A stretch of DNA of 64,000 nucleotides from Aphis gossypii (Eukaryota > Arthropoda > Insecta > Hemiptera > Aphididae): NCBI RefSeq assembly GCF_020184175.1, contig NC_065533.1:12670695-12734694 (forward strand), given 5' to 3'. The notes beneath the pieces are model-generated. The model was not told the DNA's origin. It saw nothing but the letters and a program-made list of their open reading frames with translations, and did not search any database. This document shows, in pieces, positions 25,801 to 35,547 of the stretch (the first letter of the stretch is position 1; every line of letters begins with the position of its first letter). The position numbers and the translations under genes were made by a program.

Positions 25801-26973
25801 TTCTTTCCCCAAATGGATTATGCAACCACTATAGTCCCAAGCGACTTGTTGCTCCACGAGGAAATCGTGGCCCAGGAAGACATCACCAATGAGATCGTCT
25901 AACACTGCTGCCTTGAAGCTTACCTCCATATCCACTATCCGGGCCCGAAATTCGGAAAACTCCGTAATTTCTCGGGTCCGACCGTCCGCCATCCGGACAA
26001 TCTCCGGTTCTTCGGTAAAACTTCGGCCGAACTTCTTTGCTACCCACGGTTTGACATAAGTCCTCGCCGCCTGGGAGTCCAATAGCGCTACTACTACCCC
26101 GAGTGCAAACTCAAGTTCTATGGCCGGTACCGGAACATCCGATACCCTAGTTTTCCCCGTTGACACCGTTGCAATGGCTGGAGACTCAAACGCTTCCGTC
26201 CGCAGATCCGAGAAGCGTTGCCGCAACTCAAACTTTGAGTCCGTATCTGAGTCTCTCCTTTTGCACACCTTCCGTGGATAAGGAACTATTTCCTCGGGAA
26301 AATCTTCGGATGTGACCGGACAAATTAACAACTGCTGTGTTAACTTATCTTGTTCCGCATCACTTGAAATGCTGTTCGCGACATTTTTATCGGAAGGATA
26401 ACTCACCTCGGTGATATCTTCACATTTGTCCGAAACATTTTCAATCCTGTTCGATTTTCCATACCTCTTGTCCGGGTGGTTCAACCACCTCTCCGTCGAT
26501 TTGCCATTTGCCCGACTCATTGTCACGAACTGTGGTTCCTTTTCCGGAACATCGCTTTCAATGAGTTTTCTCGGGTGGCTACGGCGTTTTCTCCGGTGTT
26601 TCCCCGGAGGCTCGACGGTTTCCACCGGACCACTTCTCACTCCGGACGTCCACTTCGGGTAACCGAAGTTTTCCTCCGGAGGATTTCTGTTCTTACCGGT
26701 TTTCTCCGGTCCAGAACTCTTTTGATCCGATTTATTCGGATCCTTTCCCGAGTCTCCGGTCCGTAACGCTCCGAAGTTCCATTTCTTCGGGTCAGTTCTT
26801 GTAATTTGTGGTTTCTGTACCGAAACGTTACTCACTGACCGAGTTGAACTTCGTTGCTTACCACTCTTCGGACGACTCGTGACTTTTCCGCCGGTTACTT
26901 CCTGGCCGGCCGGGACCCGGCGGTCCCGCCGGTCGTCCTGGCGTTTCCCGACTCCGACTTTCTTTTCGGACAT
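22861..26973 (-). CDS. pol: Pol polyprotein (protease, reverse transcriptase, RNase H, integrase)
   Basis: An open frame of 1370 codons, in the -1 frame relative to gag and probably entered by frameshift at 26943-26949 rather than at its first ATG. Numbering from that ATG: a charged Ser/Lys-rich linker (1-270); an aspartic protease around Asp299 with a flap-side LGHDFL motif; reverse transcriptase with catalytic YLDD at 609-612; RNase H with TDAS (Asp758), an ERE Glu, a TDN Asp and DALSR; integrase with an HHCC zinc finger (ending CDVC from 1045) and the catalytic triad Asp1077, Asp1137, Glu1172; and a C-terminal GPY/F-like module (WLGPVKLGKPLGTGVF) ending in HVSAMKR. All polymerase and integrase residues are present. 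The odd point is the protease active site, LLDSQA where D-S/T-G is expected. The product would copy the element RNA and insert the DNA. Confidence 0.95.
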   Translation of the reverse strand: MSEKKVGVGKRQDDRRDRRVPAGQEVTGGKVTSRPKSGKQRSSTRSVSNVSVQKPQITRTDPKKWNFGALRTGDSGKDPNKSDQKSSGPEKTGKNRNPPEENFGYPKWTSGVRSGPVETVEPPGKHRRKRRSHPRKLIESDVPEKEPQFVTMSRANGKSTERWLNHPDKRYGKSNRIENVSDKCEDITEVSYPSDKNVANSISSDAEQDKLTQQLLICPVTSEDFPEEIVPYPRKVCKRRDSDTDSKFELRQRFSDLRTEAFESPAIATVSTGKTRVSDVPVPAIELEFALGVVVALLDSQAARTYVKPWVAKKFGRSFTEEPEIVRMADGRTREITEFSEFRARIVDMEVSFKAAVLDDLIGDVFLGHDFLVEQQVAWDYSGCIIHLGKERRVSVSWRNPVTPVTVGVDLTTAVLPEGEYGTRVKEVLCQYPEVFSGEVGRTRVIEHQIRLKDPNPVALNAYGYSREKNEVIAEMVRDMEEQGFVEPSISPWAAPVVLVKKKDGSRRFCVDYRRLNMQTESDAHPMPDLHDMVRGMGGAKIYSTMDLKSGYWQVGLSAETRPLTAFRTQRGLFQFRVMPFGLKNAPATFCRLVSEVFRGLVGKFVLVYLDDIVVYSESPDQHLNHLQRVLERLQSYGLTCQPKKCTFGVAQIKFLGHVVDGEGIDREPEKLTAIQELPVPKKTKDVLRVLGVCGWYSQFVPHYAEITAPLTSLLAKGTRWRWSEIEQEAFRKLKESLVSAPRLCPPLPGKPFNLQTDASEVGVGAVLFQRGESGDRKIISYASKKLNPAQGRYSAVERECLAIVWAVDRFRPYLESGKFMLFTDNAALRWLQQARCTNSKLTRWALQLGAFDFEIRHVPGVENEAADALSRCPTGPNTVDEESLENNIHDPPVIRPGASGEMFGIFGDLSGGAGGPRVGVTQCGAIQPKKDDGNVTLQAVREWQQNDPNIREIVAKLSGDGARFRRLRKLYVMRDKVLHRHPRSIANGEEGVVVPADKAQILLQRFHDHDTANHPGWKETYRSIKSRFFWAGMREAVRNYVRACDVCARVKPLNRKPEDRMCTRIPRQPWEVLSIDLMGPYPRTQRGKTTILVVTDCYSRWVEAYPLGKATTKAIVDTFERELFPRFGYPRALLSDNGPQFVSKAMGEALKKWGVEGWTTPIYHPRANPVERQNQELKKGLRTLLVDKPHHLWDVYLPHVLFSVRNRENRNTGQSPAKMMFGRETKAPGDWQLELAEEAPDDGNNGPELSGAHQNPPVGTEDSPAEQDDAPAVEGGYPVVSGPKAPNTHIPPESPGKGNLAVGDWVYYKAHPQSSAEKRFHAGFAPKWLGPVKLGKPLGTGVFLTEGKHPTKLHVSAMKRAVGPSENTN

Positions 26974-28403
26974 GCAGCTTGCCAGTGGTCATGACTACCA
27001 CATACTCTGCATCCTGCACCCGAAGATAGTCGTTCCCTCGGATTAGGCACCTGGGATTTGCTAGCATCCTCAGCTTTTCTCCTATCCAACCATTTTAATT
27101 TTGGTGGTCCGCTGGTGCTCTCTCCCGCCTTATCCGGTACTACGGCCTTACTACCATCCAAAATATGTGCAAGCGCACGTAGTTCACTGAACGATTTCAG
27201 CCGTTCAATGCGTGCATGAATTCTAAATTCATCACGCATGAGCCCAATCACCGTCATCACCACCGCTTCTTCAGTCAGACCAAGATTTAACCTCCGATAC
27301 AACTGGTACTTGTGAAGGACATACCCTCCCAGTGTTTCGGCCTTGGTCTGGGCGGTACTTAACAGTTCCGATTGTAAGCTCGACTGTAATTCGTCCCCGT
27401 TGAACTTTTCCAAAAGCTCAAACTTGAACTCTTGCCATGGCAAGTCCAACGCCCTCATGGTTCCCCACCATGTACCTGCCTGTGCCTTTAGCTGAGGGGC
27501 CAACACGGTCACCCATCGAGCCATGTGGATACCAGTTTCTTCAAGTATTGCTTCGGCCTGGAGCAAAAACCGCACCGGGTCTTCCTCCCTCTTGCCAGCA
27601 AACTCTGGTATCGACGCACGGGCCATATTCAACTCATTTTGAGGAATGAGCAGGCTGTCCGCGAAGTGAACACGTTTTCCACCGGAGAGATTACTCCGTA
27701 ACGCTTCCCCATCACTTCTACCGGACACTTCGCCGGACACTCCGGACAGATCACCGAAGACACCGGACATTTCAGCGGACACTCCGGACCGGTTACCGGA
27801 AACTCCGGATACTTCCCGATTTCTCGGGTTTTCCCCGGCCAATCTGCTCCGTATATTCGCCCAACGGCTCTCAAAACTCACACCTTGAGTTTTGACCGGA
27901 AGATTTTGGCTTTTGCCCGGGAAATTTTGATTTTCACCGGACAAAAGGCTGGTGGAGGGTTTGGGAAAAACCCCACGGCATGCGCAACTTGCTTGCGCCA
28001 CCCGTTCGGTCGACCTAAGCTTTTCTTCGGCTAACTCCCGCTCCAAGCGTTCCACGCTCTCGCTGAGAGTAGCAATTGTTAGCTGCTGCTTGTCGACCGT
28101 TGTTTCCAGCCCCTCCAGTCTATCTAACATCTGTTCCATAAAGTGGTTTATCAAATCTCCGTCAGATTTGCCCTCTTCACCACTGTTCTGGACCTCCGAT
28201 GTATTATCTTCCAGTACCTGGGCTGACGTCCCGTCAGTTACCCCAAACCGTACTGATCTTGGATCCATGTTTTCCTTAGACCTAATATACTCCTCCAGTG
28301 CTAAGAGTTTATCGGCCTTGGACCCCCCGGTCTCAATACCACGTATCGACAATTCCCGGTTAATTTCTACAATATTTAACTCACTAATGCATTTCGTAAC
28401 CAT
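26895..28403 (-). CDS. gag: Gag polyprotein with SAP-like N-terminus and CCHC zinc knuckle
   Basis: 502 residues forming the structural protein of the intracellular particle. Residues of about 8-42 (ELNIVEINRELSIRGI … KADKLLALEEYI) resemble a SAP DNA-binding helix-turn-helix. A coiled-coil-like Leu/Glu region follows (about 85-140), then a low-complexity Ser-Gly-Val tract (about 195-230). Next is the retrotransposon gag core (WVTVLAPQLKAQAGTWW … LPWQEFKFELLEKF). A CX2CX4HX4C knuckle (CRVCGSHDHWQAAC, from about residue 465) binds nucleic acid. The frame stops shortly after the frameshift site. The ATG follows a roughly 370-nt leader. The family is certain; the SAP call rests on motif resemblance. 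Confidence 0.93.
   Translation of the reverse strand: MVTKCISELNIVEINRELSIRGIETGGSKADKLLALEEYIRSKENMDPRSVRFGVTDGTSAQVLEDNTSEVQNSGEEGKSDGDLINHFMEQMLDRLEGLETTVDKQQLTIATLSESVERLERELAEEKLRSTERVAQASCACRGVFPKPSTSLLSGENQNFPGKSQNLPVKTQGVSFESRWANIRSRLAGENPRNREVSGVSGNRSGVSAEMSGVFGDLSGVSGEVSGRSDGEALRSNLSGGKRVHFADSLLIPQNELNMARASIPEFAGKREEDPVRFLLQAEAILEETGIHMARWVTVLAPQLKAQAGTWWGTMRALDLPWQEFKFELLEKFNGDELQSSLQSELLSTAQTKAETLGGYVLHKYQLYRRLNLGLTEEAVVMTVIGLMRDEFRIHARIERLKSFSELRALAHILDGSKAVVPDKAGESTSGPPKLKWLDRRKAEDASKSQVPNPRERLSSGAGCRVCGSHDHWQAACPKRKSESGNARTTGGTAGSRPARK
26913..26949 (-). promoter_or_regulatory. Programmed -1 ribosomal frameshift signal (gag to pol)
   Basis: In element sense a slippery heptamer G GGA AAC (26943-26949) lies exactly in the gag zero frame (TCG GGA AAC). 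This is the canonical X XXY YYZ pattern. Four nucleotides later a GC-rich hairpin starts (26913-26938): GGAC pairs with GTCC and CCGGCG with CGCCGG, with a 2-nt bulge and a 4-nt loop. After slippage the next codons (CGC CAG GAC GAC) are those of pol. The stop of gag lies 48 nt past the heptamer. Confidence 0.85.
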
Positions 28404-28770
28404 TGTGGAGATTAAATTTACTTGTAATTATCTATCTAATTAAATTACGATGGATACGAAATTACGTAACTCGGGCTATCGCTGGTAGAGATATGTACTT
28501 TCCAATCTATAAATAGCCAAAACGCAGTTTAGCTCGGTAGGAATTACGCTAAATTATGCAAATTTTGCCAAAATTTACCACCTTAGATTGGATAAGCCCT
28601 TAATATTTTATTCAATATAAAAAAAAAATATAAATAATTTGAATAAAACTATTTAGGAACCGGTATGATCAGGACACCTATTGTAGGTTCTTTTAACCCG
28701 ATATGTGCTAATTTACTTTAATTTACGTAAAATTATTTTTATTAAAATTAGCACTTACCTTACTCCTTTT
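28404..28770 (-). other. 5' leader of the Ty3/gypsy element
   Basis: Noncoding DNA between primer site and gag ATG, much more AT-rich than the coding part. It would be expected to hold the packaging signal, but no specific structure was identified. Confidence 0.6.
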
Positions 28771-28782
28771 CCGACTGCGCCA
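28771..28782 (-). other. Primer binding site for tRNA-Ser
   Basis: In element sense TGGCGCAGTCGG, 2 nt after the 5' LTR. It is complementary to the 3' end of insect tRNA-Ser (…CCGACTGCGCCA including CCA), the primer also used by 17.6/297-type elements of Drosophila. Confidence 0.85.
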
Positions 28783-28784
28783 AA

Positions 28785-29010
28785 TGTAGGTGTCGGCTGA
28801 AATAACTGATGCGTCGCTTTCGGTACAAGACGGAACTTTATTATTATTTTAATATTATAAAGTTATCTATAACAAAGAGTACGTCCGGCGACCGTTATAC
28901 GAGAGAGACTGCCTGTCGCCGGCCGGACCGGTCGCCGCGCGACCCATTCCAGTCGCGTTATCGCGGACGGGAATAGAGCAGCCGCGGTCGTTGCGATAAC
29001 GACCGCGACA
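28785..29010 (-). repeat. 5' LTR of Ty3/gypsy element (226 bp)
   Basis: Appears identical to the LTR at 21922-22147, including the terminal inverted repeat (28984-29006). It should contain promoter and transcription start in its U3/R part; no clear TATA box was assigned. The outer edge abuts the target duplication AAGG (29011-29014). Confidence 0.95.
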
Positions 29011-29419
29011 AAGGATTATATAGATATGTATTTTACAAAATGAAATGTTCAATATGAATAAGTGTTTGTTTCACATGATGATTGCAAAGCGATCAAAGTA
29101 ACATTCGATTACATACACAAACACAAACCGGTTTTTTTAGTTTTTGGTATGTACGATGCCGGTCGTGGCCACAAACGCAGCAAAATATGAGCCCTTCAAT
29201 CTGCGCTCAATTATCGGGTACCATTTTATACACAAAAATTTTTTCTTGTTAACTTATAAGTGATAGGAATTTTTTGAAATATTTAACTCTAAATAAATGC
29301 ATCAATGAAATGAAGCAAATCAAAATATTAGTTAAAAATTATTATGAAAATCTGCAGAAATTTTAGTAATAAAACTAGTACCTAGATTAAAGTAGACTTT
29401 ATTTATACATATAATTAGC

Positions 29420-30105
29420 ATACAACAATTTGGAATGATTTGATCAATCCGACATAATACATCGATTTTATCTAATAATTTACTCGAATAAGTCCAGCTA
29501 TTTTACAATTAATTATTTTTTTCAATTGCTCTTTCAGTCTTTTATTTTGCTTTAAGACGACGCATCGCCCGTATGTGTTATCTCCGTCTTACAAATGCGT
29601 AACATAGTAAATTTACGCTTAGCAGATCACGTTTAGCTCCGTTAATTTAAAGATTAGAGTGAATGTACCTATTATGAAACTTAATGGTAAGATCATTCTT
29701 GTGTTTGTATGTTGGTTTTTTACGATAGTTCAATTTTTAAGCAAGTTATGCCTACATGATATAGCGTAAATTAAAAATGCTCTTAACTTGCTTGAAAACT
29801 GAATAATCCTGAAAACCCAATACACAAACATAGATAATGTTTTTACAATAAAGTTTCATAGTAGTTTGGTTCATTCTAATTTTTAAACTAGAGGAGCTAA
29901 AAGTGATTTTCTGAGCGTAAAATTTGCTATGTTACATACTTGTAAGACGGAGATAACATGCGGGTGATGCTCTTAAAGCAAAAGGAAAGAGCAATTGAAA
30001 AAATTAATTAACTATAAAATAGCTGGACTTATTCGAATAACTTGTTAGATACAATCGATGTAGTATGTCAGCTGAACAAATCATTGATTTGGATGTTGCG
30101 TCCTC
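29420..30105. mobile_element. Foldback (long inverted repeat) element
   Basis: Two arms of about 310-340 bp face each other around a short centre near 29750-29790. For example 'aataagtccagctatttta' in the left arm reappears inverted near 30015-30040, 'ttatctccgtcttaca' inverted near 29940-29955, and 'gcaagtta' inverted at the centre. Arm identity is roughly 80 percent by eye, with small indels. There is no ORF. It resembles snap-back MITEs; no clear target duplication was found, so the exact ends and the mobilising family are unknown. Confidence 0.8.
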
Positions 30106-30876
30106 TTAATAAGTGTTATATAGCAATTTTTACATTGTAGGATAACACCGTAAATAGAGGTCGATTGAGAATTGAGATAGACAGTTTTATTTAAGTACTT
30201 TGGTACGTAATAACTTTGTCATTCAGCAGCAACGATATAGGTACCTACTGATAACACAGCGGATACAATGTCTAACCATTACACTATGTCGTAATAGAAA
30301 AGAAAAATGGACAATTGCGATTTTCATGTCTGACAATATTTAGGACACTTATTAACCAAAACTATATTATTATGTCTATTGTCTGTATTGTAGTAGCACT
30401 TAAATCTATTGACATTACTGACGTGTGCAGTTTTTGCCTGTCATATTAAAATTATTGGCATATAAAGATATTAATAATGTCCAATTAAGTTGACGGGATT
30501 CGAGAGGGACAAATATTATATTAAATTTAATGAAGACCATTTTAGATTGTTCCACCACCATTGAAAATTTTGGTATAAAATACGACTGGTCTCTGTATCA
30601 TTCGTTCAAACGCTAATAATTCATAGTTTAGTATGGTCTAGACTTTTGGAACGGCTCCTTACTTCGCTCGAGGATTAGCGCACAACTATCAGGTGAATAT
30701 AATTTATATAGTTTATGTGTATCACTTACTTTAGAAGTAATATAAATCATTTTTATTGCATATATTGCATACTTTGAACGTGTCCGTTGAAAATAACGCC
30801 CTGGACTTTTCAACTTGTATAGACATTATGTATAGACTATAGATATTATATATATATATTCCTATATAGGAATTTA
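30106..30876. other. AT-rich spacer, no gene
   Basis: No domain-bearing open frame. The 61-codon minus-strand frame at 30628-30813 shows no recognisable feature. Confidence 0.5.
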
Positions 30877-30944
30877 GGGGCGATTGTAAACTCTCCCGGG
30901 TCTATTCTTGTACTATATAACGGAAACATGTAAACTCTCCCGGG
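30877..30944. repeat. Probable terminal repeat of the adjacent MULE
   Basis: Starts GGGGC, then carries the 16-bp direct repeat TGTAAACTCTCCCGGG twice (30885-30900 and 30929-30944). The same plan (GGGGC, then two copies of a GTAAA…CCC motif) is seen at both ends of the MULE at 35548-36270. This suggests the left terminus of the MULE whose transposase remnant lies at 31272-32460. The opposite terminus was not found. Confidence 0.5.
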
Positions 30945-31271
30945 TTCAGTAAAAATCATAAAATAAATTTAATATACATTTAAGTTGCGTTTAAAAATAG
31001 TCAATACTAATAATAATAATAATATAAATTAATGCCTTTAGCTGCTATAAGCTATAATATTATAATCAAAATACAATAAAAATAAAAATTTCAAAAAATC
31101 TAATATATATTTAAGTTGCTTTTAAAAATATTCAATAATAATAATAATATCAGTTACAAATACAAAATATACGTAAAAATGTTAAATTTATTGTTTTTGA
31201 TAATAAGAACATACAGATTTTAAAAATGTTAGGGAATTCTTTTTCGTATAGATATTTTTACTTGGTTTGTT

Positions 31272-32460
31272 TTATTTATTGCAACTTTGAGTTTTAATGT
31301 ATATTTTAGTTTTAAAATTCGTTTGAGCATTAATAAGTACAAATAAAGATGGATGAGTACTAGAAAAATATGAATTTAAATGCGAATGGAACGATTCACA
31401 AGCGTTTGTTGTTTTTGAAGTTGATGATGATGCTGAAGCCCACATTGTTGGAGGATATAATGCATCATTATCAATATATGTACTCACCAAGTATGAAGCG
31501 AATGTTACCAATTTTTCATTTTCTGGGGGCAGTATCGCAGCTAATGTAAACACATAAATGTTTCCAACTTCATTTGGATCCATGAATAATAACCCAAAAA
31601 CATAACGCAGCCATTTTCAAACTTCGCTTGCGTTATCTCTATATTCTACAGAAAGACCTAATTTTCTAGATTTTTCTATACTACGCTTGTGTGAGATGAA
31701 ATCTGCAACATTCTATTTTTGTTTCAAGCTAAATATTTAAAACGGCATTATGTATAGACTTTTGAAGATCTACTATAACCGTCTTTGTATAAAATAATAA
31801 ATTCATATTAGCATATTTATCAACTAACATTTTAAATATACGTTCATAAGATACAGTAAATTTATCTGATAATAAACAAAATATCAATGGTATATAGTAA
31901 CCATTTATATAGCCATGTAAAGTCACCAATTGTTTTTTAAAAACTTACTGCAATAAGAAGAAGTACCATCCAAATAAATAATTTTTAATTGCGTTAAACA
32001 ATTTAAATTTGTTGAGCATACAAATATTAACTAAAATACAAAAAGTAAATATTAACAAAAAGTCTTCATCTTAAGAAGTTTTTACTTCAAGCGTTCTCAA
32101 TATATTATGAATATCTAAAATATTTTTGGGTAATGCTGGAAAAATTTTGGGTCTTGCATTATAATTATTTTTTGTTATTCTCAATAAGTCACTAGTTACT
32201 AGTATTAATAATGTCGTTATCACATTCCTGTAAAACTTTACGTAGGGTTTTTCGTGGAACATCTGAAATGTTTTCAGTTGCTTTTCACTGTCCCGATTGT
32301 GTTAAACATAAACGTTATACTTTTTGCTCGTCAGAAACGCGATTGTGTTCTAACTTTGGATATTGACACAGTTTCTTTATCAGAAAAACACGAAAAAAAT
32401 TTAGAAAATATTTTATGTTATAAATTATATTATAACGAGCTGGAATTCTAATGTTCTAAA
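31272..32460 (-). pseudogene. Degenerate Mutator-like (MULE) transposase
   Basis: Read 5' to 3' on the minus strand. A piece near 32071-32262 (NNYNARPKIFPALPKN) is followed by a frame-broken IIYLDGTSSYCSKF segment. Then comes the transposase core LHGYINGYYIPLIFCLL (31729-31929), and a C-terminal piece MWASASSSTSKTTNACESFHSHL (31272-31583). The order and motifs match insect MULE transposases with a DDE core. Several frameshifts and stops separate the pieces, so it is dead. Identification rests on remembered motif patterns. Confidence 0.7.
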
Positions 32461-35400
32461 AAATCTTAAAAAATGCACTATGAAAACTCTTAAAAAATAA
32501 ATTTTGTTTTATTTTATTTTTTTTATAGTATTTTTATAGTGTTCGTGTTAATTATTAACTAGTAATTATCATACCCGATGTTCGTTTTAAATTTTTTATT
32601 CATTATTATCTGTAATGGTTAGGAAGTTTAGATAATAAATTTATTCTTGTATTATCTACAGAATTACAGTTTGGTTATTTGGAAATATACATATTTTAGT
32701 TATTATTAGTACCTATATAGTATTTTCTATTTGACGAAATATGTCAATTGATTAATGTAATTCAACTATGTTTAGCACAAAAGCCAATAGGTAATTTATA
32801 CATGTAAAAGCCAAAATTACCACTCACTCACGGATCGTTGTATCTCAAAAACTACATAACGTACGACCTTAAGATTTGGAATATCGGTTTCTCTAATACT
32901 TTAACTGTGGAATAATAAAGGATTTTAAAAATATTGCGTTTAATTGGATTAATTAATAATTATTCACCGCCAATACGTAGATACCTGTTGTGCAGCATTG
33001 CGGCACGGCGGCCAACAGGTTTCCAGCTACCTGAAACATATCATTTTTGTCTGTTGTGTAGATCAGAATTGTTCCGAGAAGTTGATCGATACAAATAAGC
33101 TCACTGCTAGTACCGAATCGAATCTCGATCCCCAAACTTCACTAAGTTCCTGCTTGAAAAAGGTATTTTATTAACTTCAATTACTTCCAATCTCACGCAC
33201 CGCACGTAAACCAATATTCATATTATGCAACAAAAAATTTAAATACACACGGGCAAAAGCGGGCGATCTTTCAAGGCTTAAGAAATATTATTATTTATTA
33301 TACATTTATTATTAGTAAGGGACAAGAATCAGATTCAGATAGAATTTAATAATTACCAGAGTAAACTATGTACATTTTTTTTTAATATATTAATGATAAT
33401 ATTAATATTAAATATTAAATTGCATATTTTTGCGTACCATTATATATTTTTAAAAAATTATGTTTAACATTATATTTGTTAGATGTTTTTTCCATAAATC
33501 AATATTTAATAAGTAACATTTTGCAGAAGAAAAAAAGTTTACAAACACCAAAAATATTTTACCTGTATTTTATAAAGAAGAATAGAAATGCTTCGAAAAT
33601 CAATTAAATTTAAGATCATTCATTATTATTTATTTACTTTTTATAACAATTTTAACTAACATTGAATATAAATGCTTAAACTAAACTTAATAAATAATAA
33701 GTATTAAGTAATAAAGAAGCACTATAAGCACTTATTTTTACGTTTATTACTGTATTTCATATTTTAAAAATATTATGTAGGTATACTGAAAGATTTATTA
33801 AGTTAAATGTATTAAAAAAACTTATAATTATTTTTAAGCATATTTCTTTAAATATCTATTTATACCAATTATTAGTTTGAAATTCATAAAATATACTTCT
33901 TTATTTATATTCATTATATTCATTTATAATAGTTACAAATAATAAATATTATTTTAATAATAAGCCTAATAGAATTCTTTACCTCCAAAAATAAAAGAAA
34001 TGTTACATTTACATTTTCTAAAAATAATTTTTAGGTACCTGCAAGTATTCTTTACCTACTCAAAGTTACATAAAGATCATTTAGTTAAAAATTATCTATT
34101 AAATAGTCTTGAACAATAAAAAAAATCTATGTAATTCGCTGATCAACAATGTTCGATACTACCTACATATAATTTAAAACGTATCGCTATGAAAAAAAAA
34201 TAAGTAATATATTTCAATTCTATAATTTATTTAACGGGACCAGTCAATTAAGTTACAATAGCTAATGAATAATAATATTAAAAACATGCATGTTAACCAA
34301 TTGATGTTTTTCATCTCGATTTCGATTACCTAATTAATTTAACGGAATTAATATCAAACGCTTTAATTTGACCAATTCAGAAGTTCAAATTTAATTCTAA
34401 ATATGATGTTGGTTAACAAAAGGTACACAATGTACGCACTTATTAGAATCATTATTGTACCCACCTATCCAGTTTTATTGCTCTCGTCTATAGCATAATT
34501 TAACAATAAGGATTGATGGTGTAGGTACCCGTATAAATTATAGAATAGGGGGAAGTGAAAGGATATCACATTTAATATAAAATATTAATTTAATGAAAAC
34601 ACATTTATACTGTGCCACCACCAAATAAACAATAATTTCCAAGGCTGCTGAGCAATTTAATAAATTACATTAATTCAATCTAGTTGAGTTAAAAAAAAAT
34701 AAAATAATTTAAAGTTAATAATTCATAGTTATTGATTATAAATGCTTGTGTACAATCAATATGATATATTTAAAATTATGAAAACGGTATTAGGTATACG
34801 TATTAAATTTATTATTTTTTTGTTTTATAATTATTTACAACTCTATCCCTTTATCAACGGAGTCAAAATTCGAATGTATCAATATTGATTTATCAATATA
34901 TTTTATATTTTACGCAATTTTTCATACAACTAATATTTATAGTGATCAAATTATCTAAGCAATACTGTTGTATTTTATACTACTATGGTACCTACTGCTA
35001 CCTATCTACCTACTTCATAACCTGGTTTTCATAATACGAGACTTGAAAAATATTTGTTTACAAGAGTCAACAACAGCTCGTAACCGCATACCTATTGGTG
35101 AACTATAAATGTTTTCAGTTCTTTGATAATATTATAAAATATAGTTTTCTTTCCGTAATTAAATTAGATATTTGTTTTTGAAGGTTAATATCTGTTTTCA
35201 ACATATCACAATTTAGAATAAATGCTGAGGATACGATTAAAATGTAATTTCTATTTATACTTATCTAATATTAAATAGAACTCAATAACCTTAATTTATT
35301 CTTCTTTTGAAGACATTAAATACCTGTATAAGAATAGTTCATTCTAGTAAGTATTTACTCTTCTCTTTTTCAAATAAAAAAAAAAAATTAAATCATAATT

Positions 35401-35547
35401 TCCCACAATTTTGAAATACGAAATATAATCTAATAAATATCTGTGAATATAGTCTCTATATTTTATATAGAAACAAGTAAATAACTTTCTTAATGTGATA
35501 GGTCAGCGTTTGGCAAAATCAGCGCACTGAATCGTGATATCTTTATA
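32461..35547. other. AT-rich intergenic DNA
   Basis: No supported gene. A small GC-richer patch at about 32820-33200 contains a 60-codon minus-strand frame (32953-33135) with no recognisable domain and may be an unrecognised transposon scrap. The rest is simple AT sequence. Confidence 0.5.

Larger units (their letters stand above)
21922..29010 (-). mobile_element. Complete Ty3/gypsy LTR retrotransposon
   Basis: A 7089-bp element read on the minus strand. Order: 5' LTR (28785-29010), tRNA-Ser primer site, about 370-nt leader, gag, -1 frameshift, pol (protease, reverse transcriptase, RNase H, integrase), a third ORF, purine tract, 3' LTR (21922-22147). It is flanked by the 4-bp target duplication AAGG (21918-21921 and 29011-29014). 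The LTRs look identical base for base and the ORFs are open, so the insertion is very recent and may be active. Its GC content is far higher than that of the surrounding DNA. The domain order (integrase after RNase H) and YLDD motif place it in Ty3/gypsy. The tRNA-Ser primer recalls the 17.6/297 group, but there is no env. Confidence 0.95.

Noticed and set aside
26858..27067. 69-codon minus-strand frame overlapping the gag-pol junction
   Set aside because: It is the third frame over gag/pol coding sequence. The gag and pol frames explain the region fully.
32953..33135. 60-codon minus-strand frame (GTSSELICIDQLLGT…)
   Set aside because: Looks coding-like but no domain, start context or neighbouring exon supports it.
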